Source: an uncultured Anaerosolibacter sp.
GTDB lineage: Bacteria; Bacillota_A; Clostridia; Peptostreptococcales; Thermotaleaceae
Assembly (NCBI GenBank): GCA_937948705.1
Contig: CALECF010000003.1
Location: forward strand, 1-43,746
Direction of reading: 5' to 3'
Length of the DNA: 43,746 nt
Below the pieces are notes generated by a model that worked only from the letters and a program-made list of their open reading frames with translations, ran no database searches and was not told the origin of the DNA. The translations under genes and the position numbers were made by a program. Positions within the stretch are counted from its first letter, which is position 1; each line of letters begins with the position of its first letter. Shown here piece by piece: positions 1-7,311 of this stretch.

Positions 1-37
1 TAATCCCCTGTTTGTCCGATATCACTTCCTTATTCAT
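1..37 (-). CDS. Start of a second GerAB-type germination permease (partial)
   Basis: Only the first 12 codons are inside the window, reading MNKEVISDKQGI. This nearly matches the N-terminus of the permease immediately upstream (MEKEVISNRQGI), so a second spore germinant receptor B subunit probably follows in tandem. The ATG at 37 overlaps the end of the upstream gene by 8 bases, which implies translational coupling in one operon. A ribosome binding site, GGAGCTGTGG-like, lies inside the upstream coding sequence. Everything past position 1 is unseen, so a truncated or broken copy cannot be excluded. The family call is inferred from this short stretch of similarity and from the operon position. 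Confidence 0.6.
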   Translation of the reverse strand, partial: MNKEVISDKQGI

Positions 38-1133
38 GGCCACAGCTCCTTCGGTCCTTTCTTCTGTTTCTCACTTCAATGATGATGAGTATCAATATAG
101 GAAATATTATTTCAAAGGGTATGGCAAAGTATGTCCAAATTTCACCAGCCCATGTCATGGCGTGCATAATGTCACTATAGATAAAGACTGATAAATTTAA
201 AAACAGCAATGCCATGGGCCATACGATAAAGCGATATTGGCCTACATTAAATAGCCTTGCAACCCCCTTGCTTGCTGCTAAGAAACAGACAGCTATTTTA
301 ATAAATCCTGCTACCAATGATGTGATCGCTACAATAATTTCAAGACGCTGAATAAAGTCCCCTACATTGGTCCTACTTACCGTTGCATAGGCAGGAAAGT
401 ATTTTACGGAATATGTGTAGTATCCTAAAGTCAATAATTCTGTCAGTGCTGTTGAAAACAGGATAAATCCGCCTAATAGTAGACCCAGCACATAGACCCT
501 CTTATAAGTCTCTTTCTTTCTTAAGCCCATGGAAATCATGAGTATCGTTACAGCTTCTCCAAATGGAAAGGTGATGTTAGAAAGGGTTGCTTTGAAAATA
601 GGACTCCATCCATCATAAAGGACTGGCCGTATATGGTCTATATCCATCTGGGGTATCAACAGGAAGATAGAAAATGGAACGATGACACTCAAAATCATGA
701 TAAATAGCTCTGCCAATCTCCCTAGCACCTCGACCCCTTCCTTCACTGCAATACTGCAGAGAAGGGTCAGGAAAATCCCAAATACGATGGGGGGTGTCTC
801 TGGCAATCCAACGATAATAAAAAATTCAGAAAAAGCTCTGATAATAGATGCGCCATTGACGAAAACAAACACAAGAAAAAGAACATTCATGAGGGTCCCT
901 AGGACTTTTCCTAAAATCATTTCATTGATTTCAAACAAATCCTTCCCTGGATACCTTGAATGGATCTTGGCATATATCAAGAATAACGGAATACTCCCAA
1001 GAACAGCCAGGATCATGGCTATCCATAGGTCCCTCCCAGCTTCCAATCCCCGGGCAATGATGATCGCATCCCCTATAACAAATAAGGCAATGAGACAAAT
1101 CCCTTGTCTATTTGAAATGACTTCCTTCTCCAT
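30..1133 (-). CDS. GerAB/GerKB-family spore germination permease
   Basis: This is a 367-residue integral membrane protein with about ten hydrophobic helices and a short basic C-terminal tail, the normal length and shape for the B subunit of GerA-type germinant receptors. The family belongs to the amino acid-polyamine-organocation transporter superfamily. B subunits sit in the spore inner membrane and are thought to bind the germinant, such as an amino acid or sugar. It is the fourth gene of an A-C-D-B operon and lies 16 bases after the small D-type gene. A second B-type gene begins inside its last codons. Which germinant it senses cannot be read from the sequence. The operon is expected to be expressed in the forespore. 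Confidence 0.9.
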   Translation of the reverse strand: MEKEVISNRQGICLIALFVIGDAIIIARGLEAGRDLWIAMILAVLGSIPLFLIYAKIHSRYPGKDLFEINEMILGKVLGTLMNVLFLVFVFVNGASIIRAFSEFFIIVGLPETPPIVFGIFLTLLCSIAVKEGVEVLGRLAELFIMILSVIVPFSIFLLIPQMDIDHIRPVLYDGWSPIFKATLSNITFPFGEAVTILMISMGLRKKETYKRVYVLGLLLGGFILFSTALTELLTLGYYTYSVKYFPAYATVSRTNVGDFIQRLEIIVAITSLVAGFIKIAVCFLAASKGVARLFNVGQYRFIVWPMALLFLNLSVFIYSDIMHAMTWAGEIWTYFAIPFEIIFPILILIIIEVRNRRKDRRSCGHE

Positions 1134-1149
1134 GGTCCCTCCTCTCTCC

Positions 1150-1365
1150 CTACCCGCCCATGACAGCTTGGATGATCTTCTCGATGGGGGTTGCAGGGCT
1201 TGGAATATGTATGCCTAACCCGAGCAATAGGCTGATGATGAAAGCAAGGAAGAATGTCATCGTATAGAGAATCATCTGCTTCTTTTTTCCCTGCTGAATC
1301 AAGGGTACAATTTCTAAGAAACCAATGAGGGAGTATCCTAAAATGATAAAAACTACCATTGTCAT
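1150..1365 (-). CDS. Small two-helix germinant receptor D-type subunit
   Basis: This encodes a 71-residue protein with two hydrophobic helices, at about residues 2-22 and 32-54, separated by a short basic loop (QQGKKKQ). Its start codon overlaps the stop of the C subunit gene as ATGA, so the two are translationally coupled. Small two-helix D proteins of about 70-75 residues are known in some Bacillus ger operons, where they modulate receptor activity. Size, topology and operon position all fit, but no residue motif proves it. A longer reading frame on the same strand (1073-1369) overlaps this gene and is a shadow. The D assignment is inferred from context. Confidence 0.75.
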   Translation of the reverse strand: MTMVVFIILGYSLIGFLEIVPLIQQGKKKQMILYTMTFFLAFIISLLLGLGIHIPSPATPIEKIIQAVMGG

Positions 1366-2510
1366 TCACCTACTTTAATGGGTTTCGAGGTAAGGGCACT
1401 TCCTCGGATTTTAATATCTACATTTACCTTCACATCGAGGCTTTTAAAATGATTTTCCCAATCCTGTTGAATCGTTTTCCAGTAATCTGGCATTTCCCTC
1501 TGAACAACACCGGCAAATTCAAATACATCGCTTCCCCATTGATTTTGCACCTTTTTAATCGTATCCTTGATTTGCATTTCTACCAAGGCCTCTGCTTCCT
1601 TTTGCAATTGTTTTCTACCTTTTTCGCTGATAAAATCTTCCGTTCCTGTGATCTCCGCAATATTTACTTCCATCTTCACATCAATGTCCATGGTTAGCCG
1701 ATCGTCCTTCCAGGCAGGCTTTGTTTTTGTTTTGCTCCCAAATATTTCTAAGGTCACATCGGTTTGTGTCTTTCCTACATTGGGAATCACGATGACGCCC
1801 CCCTTCAGCTCCCCCTTGGTGAGCAATAGACTCCTTGCTTCAATCCCATCCAACCACCCTACCAGCTTATCCTTTTTAAACAGTGCGATTCCATTGATCA
1901 GTGGAACACTCTCATCTTTTTCCTTTGTCACCAAAGTGGCTGTAGGCATGGTGGGAGAGATACCGTCTGCCGTTATATTATCCAAGAATCGCCACAGCTC
2001 CATGGCATTATACTTTGAAATGCTTTTCTGGGACTGCATCATATCATCTATATGGTTCGAAATGGTATCATGCAGCTTGTCTTTCCCTTCCAAAAGGACC
2101 CTTGCATTTTTTTCCTTCGACAATATGAGCCACATGTTTTCCCGTACCTCTGCATCCCGTGTCACATAGTCTAAAACAGGGGTGATCCCTTCTTTGGCGA
2201 CCTTTTCACTGATAATGATGACCTTGGCGTGGGACCAGTAAACCCGCCTTCCCGTTTGCATGATCAGATTTCGTATGGCATCAAAGATGGTCGCCCCCTC
2301 GGATATGGTTAGATCCGGGACCATTGTAATATCCTGCCCCCCTTTGGGGGTAATGCTCTCAACGGTAATGACATATTTTTCATTTTCATGATCAATGGCA
2401 ACACCGTGAACAATGGTCATTTCATCGACTTCTCGATAATTCCAGCAACCACTGATGAAGGATACGCCTATCATCAGTAATATGATGAGGATTCTTCTGT
2501 AGGATTCCAT
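1362..2510 (-). CDS. GerAC/GerKC-family germinant receptor lipoprotein
   Basis: This is a 382-residue lipoprotein, the C subunit of a GerA-type germinant receptor, predicted to be tethered to the outer face of the spore inner membrane. The N-terminus has a short charged start, a hydrophobic stretch and a lipobox (I-S-G-C) with the lipidated cysteine at residue 22. It is followed by CWNYREVDE, a typical opening for mature GerAC proteins. The length matches the family. The gene starts 4 bases after the A subunit stop and ends in a 4-base overlap with the D-type gene. Assembly with the A and B subunits is known for the family. Nothing looks broken. Confidence 0.93.
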   Translation of the reverse strand: MESYRRILIILLMIGVSFISGCWNYREVDEMTIVHGVAIDHENEKYVITVESITPKGGQDITMVPDLTISEGATIFDAIRNLIMQTGRRVYWSHAKVIIISEKVAKEGITPVLDYVTRDAEVRENMWLILSKEKNARVLLEGKDKLHDTISNHIDDMMQSQKSISKYNAMELWRFLDNITADGISPTMPTATLVTKEKDESVPLINGIALFKKDKLVGWLDGIEARSLLLTKGELKGGVIVIPNVGKTQTDVTLEIFGSKTKTKPAWKDDRLTMDIDVKMEVNIAEITGTEDFISEKGRKQLQKEAEALVEMQIKDTIKKVQNQWGSDVFEFAGVVQREMPDYWKTIQQDWENHFKSLDVKVNVDIKIRGSALTSKPIKVGE

Positions 2511-2514
2511 GGCA

Positions 2515-4050
2515 CTAACCCCTTTTCTTTAGATTAGCACTGCCCACCCGGACAGGATTTTTACTTCCAATTAACTTCGGCCGATGATGCATATACCACC
2601 AAGGGGCTCGAATGACCGTATCCTTTATATCTTCTTTATTGATGGAACCAAGGTGAAGCATATAAGGAACCCCGAAGGACCGAATAGACATCAAATGAAT
2701 GAATAGTCCAATGACACCAAAGATATAGCCATATAGTCCCAAGAAGGAAGCTAGAATGATAAATATAAACCTCATCGTTGCCAATGATCCTAACATTTTG
2801 GGGAGCATTAAGCTGGTAATGCCTGTGAAGGCCGTTACAATGACCATGGGAGCACTGACAATTCTAGCCGTTACAGCGGCTTCTCCCAATACTAGCGCAC
2901 CAACAATACTTACGGCCTGACCGATTGGCTTTGGCAGTCTTGCCCCCGCCTCCCTTAAAATCTCAAAGGTGATGCCCATGGCTATGGCTTCAAAAACTGT
3001 GGGGAAAGGCACACCTTGCCGTGCCGCAGAGATACTCAGCAGCAATGGGGTAGGAATCATCTCCTGATGATATGTGGTCAACGCGATGTAGATGCCTGGT
3101 ATACTAGTGCTAAATAAAAATGCAAAGATGCGCAATAGCCGATTTAAGGAAGCAAAGATATAATTGTGATAGTAGTCCTCATTGACTTGGAAATATTCGA
3201 TAAATAAAAAAGGCAGAGTCAGTACAAAGGGAGTTCCATCACAAACCACAGCGATGCGCCCCTCCAAGAGTTTAGCAGCCACAATATCAGGTCGTTCTGT
3301 GCTACCAATGGCTTCGAAGGGTGATAAGGGTGCATCCTGAATAAAAGATTCCACATACCCGGAATCTAGGATGCCGTCCATTTCGATTGTCTTTAATCTT
3401 CTTTTCAGTTCCTCTAAAATCTTGTCTGAAGCAAGGCTTTCAAGATAGCAAACACATATTTTTGTCCTTGTTCGTACGCCGATTTCCATATATTCAAGCT
3501 TTAAGTCTGGATTGACAACTCTTCGCCAAATCATGGCCAAATTTGTTTGAATGCCTTCGGTGAAGCCCTCTCGGGACCCTCGTACCACAGCTTCAGATAC
3601 GGGTTCACCAATTTGCCGCTTCTCCCAACCCTTGGTATCCATCACCAAGGCCTCTGTGCAGCCATTCATAAGGAGAACACTATCACCATAGATCACGGCT
3701 TTCACCAGTTCATCTACACAATGTTTCCTTTCAATGCCTCCACAATTGATAATTTTCTCTGTCAGGTGATCTAGGGAATGCTCTTGTATATTGCCATGAA
3801 TCAAGGGAAGTATGATACTCTCCTGAACCATTTCCCTATCGATCATACCATCCGCATAAATTAAAAAAAACTCCAGCTTATCATCATGCTGATTCTTTAT
3901 GCTTCTATAAACCACGAGATCATTTTTTGCAAAGATTTGTTTCAATGTTGACATGTTATCTTTTAGGGATTTTGATAGCACTTCTCTTTTTTCAGCACCC
4001 TTTTTTTCACCATTCTCTATATTTAGCAATTCTTTCAGTTTTTTAAACAT
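2515..4050 (-). CDS. GerAA/GerKA-family germinant receptor subunit
   Basis: This is the A subunit of a GerA-type spore germinant receptor. A soluble N-terminal half of about 290 residues is followed by about five membrane helices, with conserved family stretches such as PFEAIGSTERPDIVAAKLLEG and the ATTYHQEMIPTPLL-like region. GerAA proteins form oligomers that may act as an ion channel on germinant binding. I prefer the ATG at 4050 (511 residues, beginning MFKKLKELL). In-frame starts at 4077 and 4140 also exist, but the 4140 start would fall in the probable promoter. A GGGAGG lies 16 bases before 4050, which is rather far, so the start is uncertain. It is the first gene of the ger operon. 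Confidence 0.92.
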   Translation of the reverse strand: MFKKLKELLNIENGEKKGAEKREVLSKSLKDNMSTLKQIFAKNDLVVYRSIKNQHDDKLEFFLIYADGMIDREMVQESIILPLIHGNIQEHSLDHLTEKIINCGGIERKHCVDELVKAVIYGDSVLLMNGCTEALVMDTKGWEKRQIGEPVSEAVVRGSREGFTEGIQTNLAMIWRRVVNPDLKLEYMEIGVRTRTKICVCYLESLASDKILEELKRRLKTIEMDGILDSGYVESFIQDAPLSPFEAIGSTERPDIVAAKLLEGRIAVVCDGTPFVLTLPFLFIEYFQVNEDYYHNYIFASLNRLLRIFAFLFSTSIPGIYIALTTYHQEMIPTPLLLSISAARQGVPFPTVFEAIAMGITFEILREAGARLPKPIGQAVSIVGALVLGEAAVTARIVSAPMVIVTAFTGITSLMLPKMLGSLATMRFIFIILASFLGLYGYIFGVIGLFIHLMSIRSFGVPYMLHLGSINKEDIKDTVIRAPWWYMHHRPKLIGSKNPVRVGSANLKKRG

Positions 4051-4113
4051 ATTTCCACATCCTATTCCTCCCGACATAGCATAGCTTCCACAAAGTACCT
4101 TGAATAACTCCGC

Positions 4114-4145
4114 TAGTATTGATATTGTTTTACATATCATGTTCT
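4114..4145 (-). promoter_or_regulatory. Possible forespore (sigma-G-like) promoter of the ger operon
   Basis: Upstream of the A subunit gene, the minus strand carries CAATACTA, close to the sigma-G -10 element CATACTA. About 18 bases before it is AGAACA, which matches four of six positions of a TGAATA-type -35 element. The position leaves a leader of about 60 bases to the preferred start at 4050. ger operons are transcribed by sigma-G in Bacillus, which makes the match meaningful, but it is weak and judged by eye only. Confidence 0.3.
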
Positions 4146-4174
4146 TTTATGCCTTTGTACCATCATTTACAAAG

Positions 4175-4229
4175 AAAAAAAAGTAAAGGGAATCTCGCCA
4201 TAATGACAAGATTCCCTTTACTTTTTTTC
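4175..4229 (-). terminator. Rho-independent terminator after asnA
   Basis: A 15-base-pair perfect stem (AAGTAAAGGGAATCT with its complement, arms at 4181-4195 and 4209-4223) encloses a 13-base loop. It is flanked by A and T runs on both sides, so it could work in both directions. It lies directly after the asnA stop codon. Confidence 0.93.
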
Positions 4230-4230
4230 T

Positions 4231-5253
4231 TTATAACAACAATATACTTTTTTCTTCACATACTTCTAGCATTTCCTGGGGCCATATGGATGCTTGCACT
4301 TCTCCGATATGGGCCTTTTGAAGGAAAAACATACAGATTCTTGATTGACCGATGCCTCCACCAATCGTGTAGGGTAGTTTCTTCTCCAGTAACATTTTGT
4401 GGAAGGTAAATTGCTTTCTATCTTCGCAGCCAGACAGCTTCAGCTGTTTTTCCAAGGCATCCTCATCCACACGAATACCCATGGAGGATAGCTCCAATGC
4501 CATATCCAGCACAGGATACCAGAAGATGATATCTCCATTTAATGTCCAATCATCATAATCAGGAGCCCTTCCGTCATGCTTGATTCCTGAGGCAAGCTCT
4601 CCTCCGATTTCCATGATAAAGACGGCACCTTTCTCTTTAGCAATGGCATTCTCCCTCTCTTTTGGAGTAAACTGGGGATATCGATCCTCCAATTCCTGGG
4701 TCGTTATATAGCTGATTTCTTGGGGTAAGAATTTTTTAAAGCTCGGATATAATCTACTCACGTAATCCTCCGTTGCTTTAAATACCTTGTAAATCTTTCC
4801 CACAACTTCCTGGAGTGTTTCTACCGTTCTTTCTTCTTTTTGAAGCACCCGCTCCCAGTCCCATTGATCCACATAGATGGAATGTATGTTATCTAAGTCT
4901 TCATCTCTACGGATGGCATTCATGTCTGTATAAAGCCCCTCTTTATGTCCAAAACCATATCGATGGAGGGCCATTCGCTTCCATTTGGCAAGGGAATGGA
5001 CAATTTCTACTTCTTTCCCACCAACGCCTTTTACATCAAAGGCTACAGGTCGCTCAATGCCGTTTAGGTTGTCATTGGTCCCTGTTTCTGGTTGCACAAA
5101 CAGAGGTGCAGATACCCTTGTTAAGTTCAATTCTTGTGCCAAGGCTGCTTCAAAATAATCCTTTAATTGTTTAATCGCAATTTCTGTTTCTCGAATGCCA
5201 AGAACTGGCTTATACCCTTCTGGTATCATTAATGATTGATCTATTATTTGCAT
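4231..5253 (-). CDS. asnA: Aspartate--ammonia ligase AsnA
   Basis: This is a 340-residue asparagine synthetase of the AsnA type. It makes asparagine from aspartate, ammonia and ATP in the cytoplasm and is related in fold to class II aspartyl-tRNA synthetases. Recognisable segments include [20 protein letters not shown] near residues 44-63, the DQWDWE stretch, the SSMGIRVDE stretch and the C-terminal [11 protein letters not shown]-binding motif. The length matches the family (about 330-340). A strong AGGAGG sits 7 bases before the ATG. It is a single-gene unit, with its own promoter, a T-box leader that should respond to uncharged asparagine tRNA, and a terminator right after the stop. Confidence 0.97.
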   Translation of the reverse strand: MQIIDQSLMIPEGYKPVLGIRETEIAIKQLKDYFEAALAQELNLTRVSAPLFVQPETGTNDNLNGIERPVAFDVKGVGGKEVEIVHSLAKWKRMALHRYGFGHKEGLYTDMNAIRRDEDLDNIHSIYVDQWDWERVLQKEERTVETLQEVVGKIYKVFKATEDYVSRLYPSFKKFLPQEISYITTQELEDRYPQFTPKERENAIAKEKGAVFIMEIGGELASGIKHDGRAPDYDDWTLNGDIIFWYPVLDMALELSSMGIRVDEDALEKQLKLSGCEDRKQFTFHKMLLEKKLPYTIGGGIGQSRICMFFLQKAHIGEVQASIWPQEMLEVCEEKSILLL

Positions 5254-5341
5254 ATGAATTCCTCCTAGAATTTAATTTTCAGCTCCACTTTCTTTCCCAT
5301 GGCCATGGATTTTTTCTGTGAAAGCATTTAAAAATGAATAA

Positions 5342-5610
5342 AATAAAAAACCTTTCATCCCTTATAGAAAAGGGACGAAAGGTTTAACTTCCGCGGTACC
5401 ACCCAAATTAGTACAACACTCACTTAAATCGGTACGGAAATATGTCTACTTCGATACCTACCAACGGATAACGGTTTGGCTCCGTCTAAGCCTACTCTCC
5501 TCTAAGGATTTGGGTTAGCAACTCCGAGATGTTCTTCAAAATAGGTTTCGTGCTGATCTCCCACTATCACCAGCTCGCTGAAACTACATCCTAAATCTAC
5601 TCTTCTCTTC
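5342..5610 (-). promoter_or_regulatory. T-box riboswitch leader of asnA
   Basis: The leader contains the conserved T-box core GGGTGGTACCGCGG (plus-strand 5391-5404), followed on the RNA by a strong terminator hairpin (5345-5385). In T-box regulation, uncharged tRNA binds the specifier loop and the T-box core and stabilises an antiterminator, which turns on the downstream gene. A long stem I region occupies about 5510-5600. A candidate AAC (Asn) specifier is at plus-strand 5514-5516, within TAACCC on the RNA. That choice was made by eye from loop position and the asnA context, and is the least certain part. Confidence 0.93.
5345..5385 (-). terminator. T-box terminator hairpin
   Basis: On the RNA, AAACCTTTCGTCCCTT pairs with AAGGGATGAAAGGTTT and is followed by TTTTATTTT. 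It is the off-state hairpin of the asnA T-box and overlaps the sequence that forms the antiterminator. Confidence 0.92.
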
Positions 5611-5644
5611 TTCGTCTTTATATTGTATTTATATGTTGTTATTG

Positions 5645-5673
5645 ATTATATGTGATTCCATTGAAACTGTCAA
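5645..5673 (-). promoter_or_regulatory. Sigma-A promoter of the asnA T-box transcript
   Basis: The minus strand has a perfect TTGACA (5668-5673), a 17-base spacer and a perfect TATAAT (5645-5650). Transcription would start near 5637, just ahead of the T-box leader. The match to the vegetative consensus is exact. Confidence 0.9.
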
Positions 5674-5727
5674 GGGTTTAATTTTCATTTTTGCGAATAC
5701 TTATGCATTTCGAGCTTCCTATGGTTT

Positions 5728-5910
5728 TTACTCATTCTGTTTTTCCGTACTTTCTATAATCCTCAGACCTTCTTCCATATGGCTCTGCTCTATTTGTGTG
5801 CCCACTCTTATCTTATTGCCCGTATAAGAAAAAAATTTGCCCACAAAAAGTAGTACCGCGACGCAAAGAATACAAATAATTGTCCATAATAGCCATTTCT
5901 TCAAAGCCAT
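5728..5910 (-). CDS. Small single-helix membrane protein, unknown function
   Basis: This is a 60-residue reading frame with one strong hydrophobic helix at about residues 6-24, preceded by a basic pair and followed by a polar, glutamate-rich tail. I do not recognise the family. The purine stretch AGGGGAGGG abuts the ATG, which is too close for a normal ribosome binding site. A TTG two codons later (giving MKKWLLWTIICIL) has a better 7-base spacing and may be the true start. It lies between the asnA promoter and the radical SAM gene, on the same strand as both. Its C-terminal end comes within about 55 bases of the asnA -35 element. Confidence 0.55.
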   Translation of the reverse strand: MALKKWLLWTIICILCVAVLLFVGKFFSYTGNKIRVGTQIEQSHMEEGLRIIESTEKQNE

Positions 5911-6066
5911 CCCTCCCCTACCACTTTTCGTACTTCATTATATGCTGTATCAGCATATCCCTAGTACTATTCTATCGAGGGAGTGGAAAATCTATTTTTG
6001 TAACTATCTCGGCTTCACAAAGTCTCTCTTCATATTGCAGCTATCCCTATTAAAATAGTCTTTGAT

Positions 6067-7056
6067 CTAATAGATGATAGGAATGCTTTTATTGCACCTT
6101 CTACATTTTTTTTCATCCATTGATAAAACATTTACTGTCATATTTCTATCAATTAGTTTTTCTCCGCATTGGGGGCAATATGTATTTCTATCGGCGCCAG
6201 CCACATTTCCTAAGTACACATAATCGAGATACTTTTTTGCAATAGCTTCTGCTGCATCCATCTGCGCTAAGGGTGTTGGGGGTAACTCCATCTTATAGGC
6301 GGGGAAGTACCTACTGAGGTGTAGAGGTATCTCCCTACTTATGCTGCCGACCCACTTCGCCAATCCTTCTATCTCTTCAAGGGAATCGTTGGATTCACTG
6401 ACTAGGAGGGTCGTTATTTCCACATGACAATTTTCAATGGCCGTCTCGATGGTCTCTTTCACAGGTGCCAGCGCTCCCCCACACAAGTCCCTATAGAAAT
6501 CATGGGTAAATCCCTTTAGATCAATATTCATAGCATCGATGTGGGGCAAAAGTTTCTTTAAGGGAGATCCTTTTATGAATCCGTTGGTCACCAACACATT
6601 TTTCATCCCTGCCTCATGAATGAGAGGCGCTGTATCATAAATATACTCATACCAGATGGAAGGCTCATTATAGGTATAGGCTATGCCAATATGGTCTTGA
6701 TGTTCTTGGGCTGCCTGTACCAGCTGCTTTGGTGTAACATAAGTTGTTTCTGGTTCCCTGTGGGCAATCTGCCAATTCTGGCAAAAGCTGCACGTTAAAT
6801 TACAGCCAAAGCTGCCGATAGAGAGGATTCTACTATTGGGATAGAAATGATACAATGGCTTTTTCTCTATAGGATCCAAGGCAAAGGAAGTAATTTTCCC
6901 ATAATTTAAGCTACATAAGGTACCCCTTTCATTTTTTCTTACCCTGCATCTTCCTACTTTTCCATGGGGTATCTGACAATCATGGGGACACAAGTCGCAT
7001 TTTACGTAATCATCCTCTAACTTTCTATAAAACATAGCTTCCTTTTCTACTCTCAT
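6067..7056 (-). CDS. amrS: AmmeMemoRadiSam system radical SAM enzyme (AmrS)
   Basis: This is a 329-residue radical SAM protein. The 4Fe-4S motif Cx3Cx2C is at C85, C89 and C92 (GCNLTCSFCQNW). Cysteines C20, C23, C27 and C37 form a possible N-terminal metal site, and two CxxC pairs (CPQC, CRRC) near the C-terminus look like a zinc ribbon. It resembles PflA-type activases and is the AmrS family member that is co-encoded with Memo and AMMECR1 homologues in many bacteria and archaea. The partner fusion gene lies just upstream on the same strand, across a 255-base gap holding DnaA-box-like sequences. The substrate is not known from sequence. Confidence 0.92.
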   Translation of the reverse strand: MRVEKEAMFYRKLEDDYVKCDLCPHDCQIPHGKVGRCRVRKNERGTLCSLNYGKITSFALDPIEKKPLYHFYPNSRILSIGSFGCNLTCSFCQNWQIAHREPETTYVTPKQLVQAAQEHQDHIGIAYTYNEPSIWYEYIYDTAPLIHEAGMKNVLVTNGFIKGSPLKKLLPHIDAMNIDLKGFTHDFYRDLCGGALAPVKETIETAIENCHVEITTLLVSESNDSLEEIEGLAKWVGSISREIPLHLSRYFPAYKMELPPTPLAQMDAAEAIAKKYLDYVYLGNVAGADRNTYCPQCGEKLIDRNMTVNVLSMDEKKCRRCNKSIPIIY

Positions 7057-7082
7057 TTACATAATCCTGCTCCCTCTATCAC

Positions 7083-7309
7083 TTATCCACATCATTATGT
7101 GAATGTGGACAAAGACTGTTGATAAGTTCACAATCTATTAGCGATGTTATATGGTCAAGTCTATAGGCATGTCCCTCCCTTGTCCACATAACTACATTCT
7201 CTGGATATGCAACCTGTGGGTATCTTTGTGGATAAGTTTACTTTCATAGGCACCTTCATGTAACTAGGCTACAGCCGTTTTCAAAATTATTATACACAAT
7301 CTATCCACA
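7083..7309. promoter_or_regulatory. Cluster of DnaA-box-like 9-mers between the Amr genes
   Basis: Three sites match TTATNCACA exactly: 7083-7091 (+, TTATCCACA), 7227-7235 (-, TTATCCACA) and 7290-7298 (+, TTATACACA). Three more differ at one base: 7104-7112 (-, TTGTCCACA), 7180-7188 (+, TTGTCCACA) and 7301-7309 (+, CTATCCACA). A further one-mismatch site, TTATCAACA, is at 7117-7125 (-). All fall within 227 bases of an intergenic region that also must serve transcription of the radical SAM gene. The grouping is seen directly. DnaA binding is inferred from the known box consensus. Confidence 0.7.
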
Positions 7310-7311
7310 GG

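Noticed and set aside
682..1218. A 178-residue plus-strand frame opposite gerB
   Set aside because: It is antisense to a clear membrane protein gene, and the composition matches a complementary shadow.
1073..1369. A 98-residue minus-strand reading frame over the D-type gene and the start of gerB
   Set aside because: It overlaps two well-supported genes in another frame and its translation looks random, with no ribosome site of its own.
7057..7311. The DnaA-box cluster considered as the chromosomal replication origin
   Set aside because: No dnaA, dnaN or rpmH genes are nearby and no clear AT-rich unwinding element is visible, so a secondary site is more likely than oriC.
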